Position numbers and translations under genes: made by a program. The notes beneath the pieces were generated by a model that ran no database searches, had not been told where the DNA came from, and saw only the letters and a list, made by a program, of their open reading frames with translations. This document shows, piece after piece, positions 54,345-64,000 of a DNA stretch of 64,000 nucleotides. The stretch lies in the NCBI GenBank assembly GCA_008501635.1, contig QQUJ01000010.1:620001-684000 (forward strand), in the 5' to 3' direction. How positions within the stretch are numbered: the first letter of the stretch is position 1; each line of letters begins with the position of its first letter. This stretch comes from Pseudomonadota bacterium. GTDB lineage: Bacteria; Pseudomonadota; Gammaproteobacteria; QQUJ01.

Positions 54345-56129
54345 ATGGCCGTATACAACCCACCCTTACGTGATCTGCAGTTCGTTTATCATGAACTGCT
54401 CGACCCGGCGCGCCTGCAGGCGTTGCCCGGTTGCGAGGAGTTTGATGGTGATCTCGTCAATGCCGTGCTGGAAGAGGCCGGCAAGTTGTGTGCCGAGGTG
54501 CTGTTCCCGCTGAATCGCAGCGGCGATGAGGAGGGCTGCCATTTCGAGAATGGCGAGGTGCGCACGCCGGCCGGGTTCAAAGAGGCCTATCAGCAGTTCG
54601 TCGCAGGCGGTTGGACCGCCATTGCCTGTGACACCGAGTACGGTGGCCAGGGTCTGCCCAATACCGTCAACGTGATGGTCGAGGAGATGATCTGTTCCAC
54701 CAATCTCTCATTCGGTATGTATCCCGGTCTCTCGCACGGCGCCTACAACGCCATCAAGGCACACGGCAGCGAGGAACTGAAGAATCTCTATCTGCCCAAA
54801 CTCACCGATGGAACGTGGAGCGGTACCATGTGCCTTACCGAGCCTCAGTGCGGCACCGATCTCGGTCTGGTGCGCACCAAGGCGGTCCCGCAGAGCGATG
54901 GCAGCTACAGGATCACCGGCACCAAGATCTTCATCTCCGCCGGTGAGCATGATCTCACCGAGAACATCGTGCACCTGGTACTGGCGCGCCTTCCCGATGC
55001 GCCAGCCGGGATAAAAGGTATCAGTCTTTTTCTGGTGCCCAAGTTTCTGCCCGACGCCAACGGCGATGTGGGCGGGCGCAACGGGGTGGTGTGCGGTTCC
55101 ATCGAACACAAGATGGGTATCAAGGCCTCATCGACCTGCGTGATGAATTTTGACGATGCGACCGGCTGGCTGTTGGGGCAGCCACACAAAGGCATGCGCG
55201 CCATGTTCACCATGATGAACACCGCGCGGCTCGACGTCGGAATTCAGGGTATCGGCCTCGGTGAAAGCGCTTATCAGGGGGCTGTCGAATATGCGCGCGA
55301 GCGCATCCAGGGCCGTGCCCTGAAGGGGGCGCAGTTTCCGGAGAAAGCGGCCGACCCGCTCTTCGTTCATCCCGACGTGCGGCGCATGCTGCTCACCCAA
55401 CGCGCCTATGTTGAGGGTGCGCGTGCCCTGGCTGGCTGGCTGGCCAGTGAAATTGACGTCTATCAGCGCTCGGAGAACGCTGACGAGGTGCAGGCCGCGG
55501 AAGATCTGGTGGCGCTTCTTATACCCGTGTTGAAGTCCTTTGGCACCGACATGGGCTTCGAGTGCGCCAATCTGGGTGTGCAGGTCTACGGCGGCCACGG
55601 CTACATCCGCGAAAATGGGATGGAACAGTACGTGCGCGATGCGCGTATCACGCAGATTTACGAAGGTACCAACGGTATTCAGGCGCTCGATCTGGTGGGT
55701 CGCAAACTGCCCGCCCATATGGGACGCTATCTGCGCCGTTTCTTCCACCCGGTCGCCGACTACATCGAGGCGCATAAGGATGATGAAGCCCTCGCCGAGT
55801 TCATCGGCCCGTTGGCCAAGGTGTTTGGACGGCTGCAGAAGGCGACCGCCTTCATCGCCGAAAAGGGAATGCGCGATCCCAATGAAGCGGGTGCCGCATC
55901 GGTGGACTATCAGCGGCTGTTTGCACTGACGACGCTGGCTTACCTGTGGACACGCATGGCCGAGATCGCCCTGGCTAAGGTGGACGGCGGCGAAAGTCAG
56001 TTCTATCAGGCCAAGATCGATACCGCACGTTTCTATATGCAGCGCCTCTTGCCGCAGGGCGGCGGACTCTTTGGGGCGATCCTCGCGGGTGGAAAATCGA
56101 TGATGGCCTTTAACGACGAGGCGTTTTGA
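54345..56129 (+). CDS. Acyl-CoA dehydrogenase
   Basis: 594-residue flavoprotein making the first double bond in beta-oxidation. The FAD region has MCLTEPQCGTDLGLVRTKAV and TGTKIFISAGEHDLTENIVH. The catalytic Glu is probably that in QIYEGTNGIQALDL. The C-terminal extension (about 470-594) is the Acyl-CoA_dh_C type found in the 590-600 residue class. Electrons would go to ETF. Its start is 12 bases after the FadN-type gene. Confidence 0.95.
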   Translation: MAVYNPPLRDLQFVYHELLDPARLQALPGCEEFDGDLVNAVLEEAGKLCAEVLFPLNRSGDEEGCHFENGEVRTPAGFKEAYQQFVAGGWTAIACDTEYGGQGLPNTVNVMVEEMICSTNLSFGMYPGLSHGAYNAIKAHGSEELKNLYLPKLTDGTWSGTMCLTEPQCGTDLGLVRTKAVPQSDGSYRITGTKIFISAGEHDLTENIVHLVLARLPDAPAGIKGISLFLVPKFLPDANGDVGGRNGVVCGSIEHKMGIKASSTCVMNFDDATGWLLGQPHKGMRAMFTMMNTARLDVGIQGIGLGESAYQGAVEYARERIQGRALKGAQFPEKAADPLFVHPDVRRMLLTQRAYVEGARALAGWLASEIDVYQRSENADEVQAAEDLVALLIPVLKSFGTDMGFECANLGVQVYGGHGYIRENGMEQYVRDARITQIYEGTNGIQALDLVGRKLPAHMGRYLRRFFHPVADYIEAHKDDEALAEFIGPLAKVFGRLQKATAFIAEKGMRDPNEAGAASVDYQRLFALTTLAYLWTRMAEIALAKVDGGESQFYQAKIDTARFYMQRLLPQGGGLFGAILAGGKSMMAFNDEAF

Positions 56130-56142
56130 ATAGGGATCTTTT

Positions 56143-56234
56143 AACGCCAAGACGCTAAGGCGCAAAGGACGCGAAGGGGAGTGTTGGTGAATGCAGCTTT
56201 TTTGGCAATCTTTGCGTCTTAGCGACTTGGCGTT
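56143..56234. repeat. CGCAAAGG-type inverted repeat, copy 2
   Basis: Left arm 56143-56176 begins AACGCCAAGACGCTAAGG and continues CGCAAAGGACGCG. The right arm, about 56203-56234, read on the minus strand begins AACGCCAAGTCGCTAAGACG. The arms match well with a few mismatches. It lies between the acyl-CoA dehydrogenase and thioesterase genes and shares the CGCAAAGG/CGCCAAG words with the copy at 25137-25224. Confidence 0.85.
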
Positions 56235-56252
56235 AGAAGACTTAGATTCCTA

Positions 56253-56768
56253 ATGAACTTGATCTTTCGGTTTTTACGGGTACTGTTTCGCGCGCTGCTG
56301 AAGCCGCGTATCGGTGTGCTCGATACCTCGGAGGTGAACTTCCGGGTATGGCCGACCGATCTCGATATCAACCGGCATATGACCAACGCGCGTTACCTCA
56401 GCATGATGGATCTGGGACGCACCGATCTGCTGATTCGTGCGGGGATGTTGGGAACCGTGATGCAGGAACGTTGGTTGCCGGTCGTTGGCAACATCAACAT
56501 ACGCTTCCGCCGTTCGTTGGATCCGTTTCAACGCTTCACGATGAAAACACGCCTGTTGTGCTGGGACGAAAAGTGGTTCTACATGGAACAACGTATCGAA
56601 AGCAGCAAGGGTGTTCATTCGGTGGCAACAGTGCGTGGCCTGTTTCGCGGGCGCGGCGGTTCGGTACCGACCGAAAAACTGTTGGAGCGTATGGACTATC
56701 GGCAGGACTCACCCGCGTTTCCGCCCGAGGTGACACAATGGGTCGAGTGTGAGTCAGCAAGCTACTAG
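56253..56768 (+). CDS. Acyl-CoA thioesterase (4HBT, THEM6-like)
   Basis: 171 residues with a hotdog fold. A hydrophobic N-terminal stretch (MNLIFRFLRVLFRALLKPR) precedes VNFRVWPTDLDINRHMTNAR, the 4HBT catalytic-loop region with Asp and Asn/His, and RYLSMMDLGRTDLLIRAG. The family hydrolyses acyl-CoA thioesters; chain-length preference is unknown. It belongs to the beta-oxidation island, separated from the upstream genes by the repeat. Confidence 0.85.
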   Translation: MNLIFRFLRVLFRALLKPRIGVLDTSEVNFRVWPTDLDINRHMTNARYLSMMDLGRTDLLIRAGMLGTVMQERWLPVVGNINIRFRRSLDPFQRFTMKTRLLCWDEKWFYMEQRIESSKGVHSVATVRGLFRGRGGSVPTEKLLERMDYRQDSPAFPPEVTQWVECESASY

Positions 56769-56805
56769 CGCAGCGCAACCCAAGAACAACGAGGAGGAGA
56801 GGGTG

Positions 56806-57603
56806 ATGAGCAAAACCGTACAAACGTCGATTGTCGATGGCGTGGCAACACTGCTGCTGAATCGCCCCGACAGACTGAACGCGCTCGATGCGGAAATGGC
56901 GCGCGAGCTCGCCATTGCGACACGCGCACTCGCCGAAAACCCGGAGGTGCGCTGCGTCGTAGTGACAGGGGCCGGTGATAACTTTCAGGCTGGCGGTGAC
57001 ATCGAGTATTTTCGCGCTGGTTTGCAGGGCAGCGAAGCCACGCGCCGGGAAGAGATCAGGGCGATCATCGACGAAGTCCACACCGCCATTACCCACTTGC
57101 GTACCATGCCGAAGCCGGTGGTCGCGCGAATCCAGGGTGCCGCTGCGGGATTTGGTGTGAGCCTGTTGGCGGCCTGCGATCTGGCCATCGCAGCCGATAG
57201 TGCCAGGTTCACGTTGGCCTATTGTCATATCGGTGCCAGTCCCGACGGCGGAAGTACCTATGCGCTGCCGCGTATGGTGGGCATGAAACGTGCGATGGAG
57301 CTGGCGCTGTTGGGTGAGCGGTTCGATGCGGCCAAAGCCGAGGCGATCGGTTTGATCAACCGCGCGGTACCGGCCGCTCTGCTGGACGCGACCGTGCAGA
57401 AACTGGCGCAGCATTTTGCATCAGGTCCCACTTTTGCGTACGGCAGGACCAAGGCGTTGCTCAACGCCTCGTGGAACAACGATATGGCGACGCAGCTCGA
57501 TGCGGAGATGGAGAGCTTTTCCGAATGTGCATTGAGCAATGATTTTACCGAGGGTGTCATCGCCTTCTGCGACAAACGAAAAGCCGAGTTTACGGGACGG
57601 TAA
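56806..57603 (+). CDS. Enoyl-CoA hydratase/isomerase family protein
   Basis: 265-residue crotonase-fold protein. The first oxyanion-hole region is NFQAGGDIEYF and the second GAAAGFGVSLLAACDL. The two catalytic Glu of classical hydratase are replaced: the helix reads GFGVSLLAACD, and the second site reads CHIGASPDGGS with an Asp. This pattern is closer to PaaG-type isomerases. ATG 56806 has a strong GAGGAGGAG ribosome site; a GTG 19 codons upstream would overlap the thioesterase gene. Confidence 0.87.
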   Translation: MSKTVQTSIVDGVATLLLNRPDRLNALDAEMARELAIATRALAENPEVRCVVVTGAGDNFQAGGDIEYFRAGLQGSEATRREEIRAIIDEVHTAITHLRTMPKPVVARIQGAAAGFGVSLLAACDLAIAADSARFTLAYCHIGASPDGGSTYALPRMVGMKRAMELALLGERFDAAKAEAIGLINRAVPAALLDATVQKLAQHFASGPTFAYGRTKALLNASWNNDMATQLDAEMESFSECALSNDFTEGVIAFCDKRKAEFTGR

Positions 57604-57684
57604 TCACGCCACCACCATTTCGCACAATTCAAACTCCGCGCCGGTGTGTTTCCTAAAAGTGGTGCGGAAACAAGGAGAGGCACA

Positions 57685-58506
57685 ATGGGTTCTTTGCAGG
57701 GTAAAACCATTTTCATTACCGGTGCCACGCGTGGCATAGGCCTGGCGATCGCGCTGCGTGCGGCGCAGGACGGGGCCAACATTGTGATCGCGGCGAAGAC
57801 CACGGAGCCGCATCCCAAACTGCCGGGCACGATCTTTACCGCAGCCGAGGAGATCGAGGCGGCCGGCGGCAAGGCACTCGCCGTACAAACCGATATCCGC
57901 GACGAGGAGCAGATCGCCGCCGCGGTGCAGAAGACGGTTGATCGGTTTGGCGGCATCGATATCCTCGTCAACAACGCCAGCGCCATCAGCCTCACCGGCA
58001 CCCTGGAAACCCCGATGAAGCGCTACGATCTGATGAACCAGGTCAATGCACGCGGCACATTCGCCAGTTCGCAGGCCTGCCTGCCGCATCTGCTCAAGGC
58101 GGAGAATCCGCATATTCTCATGCTGTCGCCGCCGCTCTCCATGAAACCTAAGTGGTTCAAGCACCACACGGCCTACACCATGGCCAAGTACGGTATGAGC
58201 ATGTGCGTGCTGGGTATGTCGGAGGAGTTTCGCAAGCAGGGCGTGGCGGTCAATGCGCTATGGCCGCGCACCGCGATCTACACCGCGGCCATCGCCATGC
58301 TCGGGGATATGGTCAAGCCCGAGAATTGCCGCAAGCCCGAGATTGTGGCTGACGCAGCCTACGCCATCCTGACGCGCAAGAGCCGTGAATGCACGGGTAA
58401 TTTCTTCATTGACGACGAAGTGTTGACTGAAGCAGGCGTCACGGATATCGCATCGTATGCGGTCGATCCCCAGGGGGAGTTATTTCAAGATCTCTTTCTG
58501 GATTGA
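57685..58506 (+). CDS. SDR-family oxidoreductase (HSDL2-like)
   Basis: 273 residues. The NAD(P) motif is TGATRGIG (about 12-19), NNAS is present, and the catalytic pair is YTMAK. The text AAKTTEPHPKLPGTIFTAAE after the Rossmann start and PLSMKPKWFKHHTAYTMAKY are typical of hydroxysteroid dehydrogenase-like protein 2. A sterol-carrier domain, present in eukaryotic HSDL2, is absent. AAGGAGAGG precedes the ATG at 57685. The role in lipid oxidation is inferred from neighbours. Confidence 0.88.
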   Translation: MGSLQGKTIFITGATRGIGLAIALRAAQDGANIVIAAKTTEPHPKLPGTIFTAAEEIEAAGGKALAVQTDIRDEEQIAAAVQKTVDRFGGIDILVNNASAISLTGTLETPMKRYDLMNQVNARGTFASSQACLPHLLKAENPHILMLSPPLSMKPKWFKHHTAYTMAKYGMSMCVLGMSEEFRKQGVAVNALWPRTAIYTAAIAMLGDMVKPENCRKPEIVADAAYAILTRKSRECTGNFFIDDEVLTEAGVTDIASYAVDPQGELFQDLFLD

Positions 58507-58621
58507 TCGGGTGCACGCCTCTGCTTGCCTGTGGATAAAGCGTCGTCGAGGGTTCGATGGTTGGAGCCTGCGATACGGTTCAGCGGCAGCTGATCTCCTG
58601 GAAAGTTGGGAATCCAGCAAT

Positions 58622-58631
58622 TTGGTATGAT
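58622..58631 (+). promoter_or_regulatory. Possible extended -10 promoter of the ETF-QO gene
   Basis: TGG followed by TATGAT (58626-58631) forms an extended -10 element about 50 bases before the ETF-QO start. No good -35 lies at standard spacing. The same 172-base gap also holds a perfect DnaA-box nonamer, TGTGGATAA, at 58530-58538. Confidence 0.4.
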
Positions 58632-58678
58632 CTGCGCTCGGCTGACCGAGATCCAGAATGAAAGCGCGGGGAGGAAGT

Positions 58679-60325
58679 ATGGAACGAGAAGCGATGGAGT
58701 TTGATGTGGTGATTGTCGGGGCGGGTCCTGCGGGCCTGTCGGCAGCGATACGCCTCAAACAACTCAACGCCGAGCTCAATGTCTGCATCCTGGAGAAGGG
58801 TTCCGAAGTGGGTGCCCATATACTCTCCGGCGCGGTGATCGAATCGCGCGCCCTGGATGAGCTCCTCCCTGACTGGAAGGCGCAGGGCGCGCCACTCAAG
58901 ACGACTGTCACAGCCGATCAGGTCTATCTGCTCCGCGGCCCCGAATCGGGTGTCAAGTTCCCCAATGCCTTTGTGCCCAAGACCATGCACAACCACGGCA
59001 ACTACATCATCAGCCTGGGCAATCTCTGCCGCTGGCTGGGCGAGCAGGCCGAGGGTCTGGGCGTGGAGATCTTCCCCGGCTTTGCCGCGGCCGAGATCCT
59101 CTTCAATGACGAGGGCAGCGTCAAAGGGGTGGCGACCGGCGACATGGGTGTCGGCGCCGATGGCGAACCCAAGGAGGGTTATGAACCGGGAATGGAACTG
59201 CACGCCAAGTACACGCTGTTCGCCGAAGGGTGTCGTGGACATCTGGGCAAGCAACTTATGGCGCGTTACCGACTCGACGCCAACGCCACCGCGCAGCACT
59301 ACGGCATCGGGCTCAAGGAGTTGTGGGAAGTCAACGCGGAGAAGCACCGGCCCGGTCTGGTGGTCCATGGCGCCGGTTGGCCACTGAGTGAAAGTGGCAG
59401 CTCCGGCGGCTTCTTCCTCTATCATCTGGAGGACAACCAGGTCGTGGTGGGCCTGATCGCCGACCTCAACTATGCCAACCCGCACCTGAGTCCGTTCGAC
59501 GAATTTCAGCGTCTCAAACATCATCCGGTGATCAGGCAGCACCTTGAGGGTGGCAAGCGCCTCGCTTACGGCGCGCGCGCAATTACCAAAGGCGGTTTTT
59601 ACGCGCTGCCCAAGATGACCTTCCCCGGCGGGTTATTGATCGGTTGCGATGCGGGAACGCTCAATTTTGCCAAGATCAAAGGTACTCACACCGCGATGAA
59701 ATCCGCCATGGTGGCCGCCGAGGTGATAGCGAATGCGGTGCAGGCGGGTGACACGGGCGGCACGGAGTTGACCGCCTACACCGATCAGTTCAAGGCGAGT
59801 TGGGCCTGCGATGAGCTCTACCGCAGCCGTAATTTCGGGCCAGCCTTGCACAAGTGGGGGCCGTATCTGGGCGGCGCTTTCAACTACATCGATCAGAACT
59901 GGTTCGGCGGCAAGCTGCCCTTTACCTTGAAAGATGACGTGGCCGATCACGCGCAACTGAAGCCCGTGGCCGAGTGTGCGACGATCGATTACCCGAAGCC
60001 CGACGGCAAACTCAGTTTCGACAAACTCTCCTCGGTGTTCATCTCCAACACCAATCACGAGGAGGATCAGCCAGTGCACCTGCAGCTCAAGGACGCGTCG
60101 GTGCCGATCACCATCAATCTAGCGCAGTACGATGCGCCCGAGCAGCGCTACTGCCCCGCCGGCGTCTACGAGATCGTGCGCGATGACGACGGCAGCAATC
60201 CGCGCCTGCAGATCAACGCGCAGAACTGTGTGCACTGCAAGACCTGCGATATCAAGGATCCGACGCAGAACATTACCTGGGTATCACCCGAAGGCGGCGG
60301 CGGGCCCAACTACCCCAACATGTAA
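58679..60325 (+). CDS. Electron transfer flavoprotein-ubiquinone oxidoreductase
   Basis: 548 residues. The FAD site is VIVGAGPAGLSAAIRLKQ near the N-terminus. The C-terminal 4Fe-4S ligands are the Cys in RYCPAGVYE and the triple in NCVHCKTCDIKDP. ETF-QO passes electrons from ETF to quinone, linking acyl-CoA dehydrogenase to respiration. ATG 58679 has a GGGGAGGAAG ribosome site; an ATG 7 codons upstream is weaker. Length equals the human and bacterial enzymes (about 550). It closes the beta-oxidation island. Confidence 0.96.
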   Translation: MEREAMEFDVVIVGAGPAGLSAAIRLKQLNAELNVCILEKGSEVGAHILSGAVIESRALDELLPDWKAQGAPLKTTVTADQVYLLRGPESGVKFPNAFVPKTMHNHGNYIISLGNLCRWLGEQAEGLGVEIFPGFAAAEILFNDEGSVKGVATGDMGVGADGEPKEGYEPGMELHAKYTLFAEGCRGHLGKQLMARYRLDANATAQHYGIGLKELWEVNAEKHRPGLVVHGAGWPLSESGSSGGFFLYHLEDNQVVVGLIADLNYANPHLSPFDEFQRLKHHPVIRQHLEGGKRLAYGARAITKGGFYALPKMTFPGGLLIGCDAGTLNFAKIKGTHTAMKSAMVAAEVIANAVQAGDTGGTELTAYTDQFKASWACDELYRSRNFGPALHKWGPYLGGAFNYIDQNWFGGKLPFTLKDDVADHAQLKPVAECATIDYPKPDGKLSFDKLSSVFISNTNHEEDQPVHLQLKDASVPITINLAQYDAPEQRYCPAGVYEIVRDDDGSNPRLQINAQNCVHCKTCDIKDPTQNITWVSPEGGGGPNYPNM

Positions 60326-60455
60326 CGGATCTCATGCCGGTCTGGTCCAATCGAACCCGGTATTCTGGCTGCTATGCTCACACGGTACACGCATATTTTG
60401 CACTGCTGTACTCTGGAGGTGTTGCGGTAAAACAGATGCCGTCAGATACCGTTCC

Positions 60456-61811
60456 TTAATCCTCGCTGCGCTCTTCAATCCGACATCCAAGCCTGCCTTT
60501 GCCTAAGCGCGCGGTGACTCGGTCGCCGATTTCAACCTGGCTCCAGGTGCGAACCACGGTGATATCCCCCGTGGTTTGGACAATGGCGTAACCGCGGTCG
60601 AGTGTTGCCAGCGGACTCACGGCATGCAGTTCCCGTCCCAGGCTTTGCAGGTGCTGGGTCCTATCGGCGAGTATTCTGCGCCAACTGTTGGTCAGGCGTT
60701 GCGCGAGTTGGGTCTGTTGCGCGGCAAGTGCACGGATCCGTTCACTTGGATCGTGACGCTGCAGACGCGCGCTCGCGTGTTGAACAGACGCCTGATGTTC
60801 GCGCAGCGTCGCTCGCCATGCCAAGCGCAATCTTTGCTCTGATTCGTCGAGCCGCTGTGCACGTTCTTGCAGACGACGGCCCGGGTGGGCCTTGTTGAGG
60901 CGGCCATTCAACCAGGTCAGCGTCTGCGTATCATTTGCCAGGTGGACGGCGATCTGCCGGACCAGCCGCTGCTCGAAACGGCCGAGTAGCTCCAGCCACT
61001 CATCGCGATGGGGCGAAACCAGTTCCGCAGCCGCTGTTGGCGTTGGTGCGCGCTGATCGGCCACGAAGTTGGCAATGGTGATATCGACCTCGTGACCCAC
61101 GCCCACGACCACCGGGATCCCGCAAGCGTAGATGGCGCGTGCCACCACCTCATCGTTGAAGGCCATCAGATCTTCGAGCGAGCCGCCGCCGCGTGCGACG
61201 ATCAGTACGTCGCACTCCTGCCGCGCGTCGGCCAGTGCGATGGCGCGGGCGATCTTCTCCGCTGCGCCTGGGCCCTGTACCGGCACCGGGTAGACAATGA
61301 CAGGCAGCGCGGGGAAGCGTCGTGCCAGCGTGGTGAGAATATCGTGTATCGCGGCGCCGGTAGGAGAGGTGATGACGCCCACCCGCTTTGGCAGCGTGGG
61401 CGGCTGCTGCTTGTGGTCACCGTCAAACAGACCCTCGGCCGCGAGCCGCTGCTTCAATTCCTCGAAGGCGCGGCGCAGCGCGCCATCTCCCGCCTCCTCC
61501 AGGTGCTCGACGATGAGCTGATAGTCGCCGCGCGCCTGATAGACGCTGACCCGCGCGCGCACCAGCACCTGCATCCCCTCTTCGGGCTGGAAGCTCAGGC
61601 GATAGCCGCGCCGGCGAAACATAGCACAGCGCACCTGCGCCCCGGCATCCTTGAGAGTGAAGTAGATGTGGCCGGACGAGGGGCGCGCCACGTTGGAGAG
61701 TTCGCCTTCCACCCAGATGGTGCCGAAACCGGATTCGAGCAGAATCCGTGCCTCGGTGTTGAGCTGGCTGACGGTGTAGATCTCGCGATCGGCAGGGGAC
61801 GCAGGGGGCAT
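60456..61811 (-). CDS. xseA: Exodeoxyribonuclease VII large subunit
   Basis: 451 residues from the chosen ATG. The N-terminal OB domain has IYTVSQLNTEARILLESGFG and GELSNVARPSSGHIYFTLKD. The catalytic core contains GVITSPTGAAIHDILTTLARR and DVLIVARGGGSLEDLMAFND, then the coiled-coil arm. ATG 61811 fits the E. coli start; in-frame ATG 61865 and TTG 61886 would add 18-25 residues. It converges with the ETF-QO gene and is divergent from guaB. xseB is not in the window. Confidence 0.96.
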   Translation of the reverse strand: MPPASPADREIYTVSQLNTEARILLESGFGTIWVEGELSNVARPSSGHIYFTLKDAGAQVRCAMFRRRGYRLSFQPEEGMQVLVRARVSVYQARGDYQLIVEHLEEAGDGALRRAFEELKQRLAAEGLFDGDHKQQPPTLPKRVGVITSPTGAAIHDILTTLARRFPALPVIVYPVPVQGPGAAEKIARAIALADARQECDVLIVARGGGSLEDLMAFNDEVVARAIYACGIPVVVGVGHEVDITIANFVADQRAPTPTAAAELVSPHRDEWLELLGRFEQRLVRQIAVHLANDTQTLTWLNGRLNKAHPGRRLQERAQRLDESEQRLRLAWRATLREHQASVQHASARLQRHDPSERIRALAAQQTQLAQRLTNSWRRILADRTQHLQSLGRELHAVSPLATLDRGYAIVQTTGDITVVRTWSQVEIGDRVTARLGKGRLGCRIEERSED

Positions 61812-61922
61812 AAGGGCTATGCTATCAGCACTGCCGCTTCCGGTAGAAACAGCGCCGCCCACCATTACGGCACTTTTATTGTGCAATCAACCTGTTGCGG
61901 GGCCTCAATAACGGGATCTTGA

Positions 61923-63482
<1,560 letters not shown>

Positions 63483-63484
63483 TC

Positions 63485-63550
63485 GTAGGAGCGGCGGAAG
63501 CCGCGACTGGCGCAGCTTGAAAGAAGCATCGCGGCTTCCGCCGCTCCTAC
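63485..63550. repeat. REP-like hairpin between guaB and guaA
   Basis: Arms GTAGGAGCGGCGGAAGCCGC+GA (63485-63506) and its exact complement (63529-63550) are 22 bp each with a 22-base loop. The GTAGGAGCGGC start is like widespread REP/BIME elements known in Pseudomonas and relatives. It begins 2 bases after the guaB stop and ends 17 bases before the guaA start. It could attenuate or stabilise the guaBA message; it lacks a T-run. Confidence 0.9.
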
Positions 63551-63567
63551 CGATTGGGATCACAACG

Positions 63568-64000
63568 TTGAACGCAGAAACCGCTCAGAACATCCACAGT
63601 CAACGCATCCTCGTCCTCGACTTCGGTTCGCAATACACTCAACTCATCGCGCGACGGGTGCGCGAAGCGGGCGTTTACTGCGAAATCCATCCCTGGGATA
63701 CCAGCGACGACGATATTCGCCAGTTCGCACCCAACGGCATCATCCTCTCCGGTGGTCCGGAGTCGGTCACCGCGGGCCGCGCATCGCCGCACGCACCACA
63801 GGCCGTGTTCGACGCCGGTGTGCCGGTGCTCGGCATCTGCTACGGCATGCAGACCATGGCCGAGCAATTGGGTGGCAAGGTGGAGACCTCCAGCCATCAC
63901 GAATACGGCTACGCGCAGGTACGCGCGCGCGGCCACTCACGGCTGCTGAAAGAGATCGAGGATCACACCACACCCGATGGTTACGGTTTGCTGGATGTGT
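63568..64000 (+). CDS. guaA: GMP synthase (5' part)
   Basis: First 144 residues of GuaA; the gene runs off the right edge (full length about 525). The class I glutamine amidotransferase domain shows [29 protein letters not shown] and the nucleophile elbow [12 protein letters not shown] with the catalytic Cys. Start is TTG at 63568; no ATG or GTG is suitably placed before the conserved block. It converts XMP to GMP downstream of guaB. Confidence 0.96.
   Translation, partial: MNAETAQNIHSQRILVLDFGSQYTQLIARRVREAGVYCEIHPWDTSDDDIRQFAPNGIILSGGPESVTAGRASPHAPQAVFDAGVPVLGICYGMQTMAEQLGGKVETSSHHEYGYAQVRARGHSRLLKEIEDHTTPDGYGLLDV

Noticed and set aside
58530-58538. DnaA box as evidence of a replication origin
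   Set aside because: Only one nonamer is present, there is no AT-rich region or box cluster, and no dnaA, dnaN or gidA genes are nearby.

Overview
The window is a GC-rich (about 60% by eye), densely coded stretch of a gammaproteobacterial chromosome. Gene orders that point this way are rplE...rplQ, uvrA-MFS-ssb, miaB-phoH-ybeY-corC-lnt, leuS-lptE-holA and maf-rng-yhdP. The zinc-type S4 and the merged nadD-rsfS-rlmH-maf-rng-yhdP run suggest a deep-branching group such as Chromatiales/Ectothiorhodospiraceae-like bacteria rather than Enterobacterales; this placement is inference and the genus is not resolved. No rRNA, tRNA, CRISPR array, prophage or intact insertion sequence is visible.

Layout. 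1-7654: end of the spc operon (rplE 3' part to secY, rpmJ) and the alpha operon (rpsM, rpsK, rpsD, rpoA, rplQ), closed by a strong intrinsic terminator. 7745-9671: a SAM hydrolase-like gene and a GalT/ADP-glucose phosphorylase-like gene. 9800-11665: a soluble chemoreceptor on the minus strand and, just upstream of it, a 162-bp MITE-like element and a non-coding gap. 11666-16483: uvrA (minus), YajR-like MFS transporter, ssb. 16560-21782: miaB, phoH/ybeZ, ybeY, corC, lnt, overlapping or closely spaced. 21783-29659: YbeL-type zinc-ribbon gene (minus), then leuS, lptE, holA, proA, nadD, rsfS, rlmH. 29720-37041: maf, rng, yhdP, a small exported protein, a nitrilase-family amidase; then darP (minus). 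37817-43024: ugd, a polyprenyl-phosphate GT2, an LPG-synthase-type membrane protein and an ArnT-like transferase, which look like a lipid or lipid A glycosylation set. 43018-48264: srkA (minus), two methyltransferases, and a tightly coupled six-gene run (TPR-like protein, PilZ, carbonic anhydrase, 64-residue protein, DUF488, YjdF-like). 48321-50240: der and a DUF4124-like exported protein. 50401-60325: a fatty-acid beta-oxidation island (MerR regulator, thiolase, FadN-type dehydrogenase/hydratase, acyl-CoA dehydrogenase, thioesterase, divergent crotonase, SDR, ETF-quinone oxidoreductase). 60456-64000: xseA (minus), guaB and the start of guaA.

How the parts work together. The first third is translation, secretion and transcription core. 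The middle covers tRNA and rRNA maturation, LPS and lipoprotein assembly, NAD and proline synthesis, and envelope lipid handling. The last third is catabolic: the MerR regulator probably controls the acyl-CoA pathway, whose electrons would enter the quinone pool through ETF and ETF-QO (the ETF subunits are not in the window).

The least ordinary features are intergenic repeats of four unrelated types. They are the MITE at 11169-11330, a perfect 23-bp palindrome at 22338-22397, two copies of a CGCAAAGG-type inverted repeat (one overlapping the start of lptE), and a REP-like hairpin between guaB and guaA. Also unusual are the TM-less chemoreceptor with a C-terminal Cache-like domain, the apparently leaderless MerR promoter, and the PilZ/carbonic anhydrase operon.
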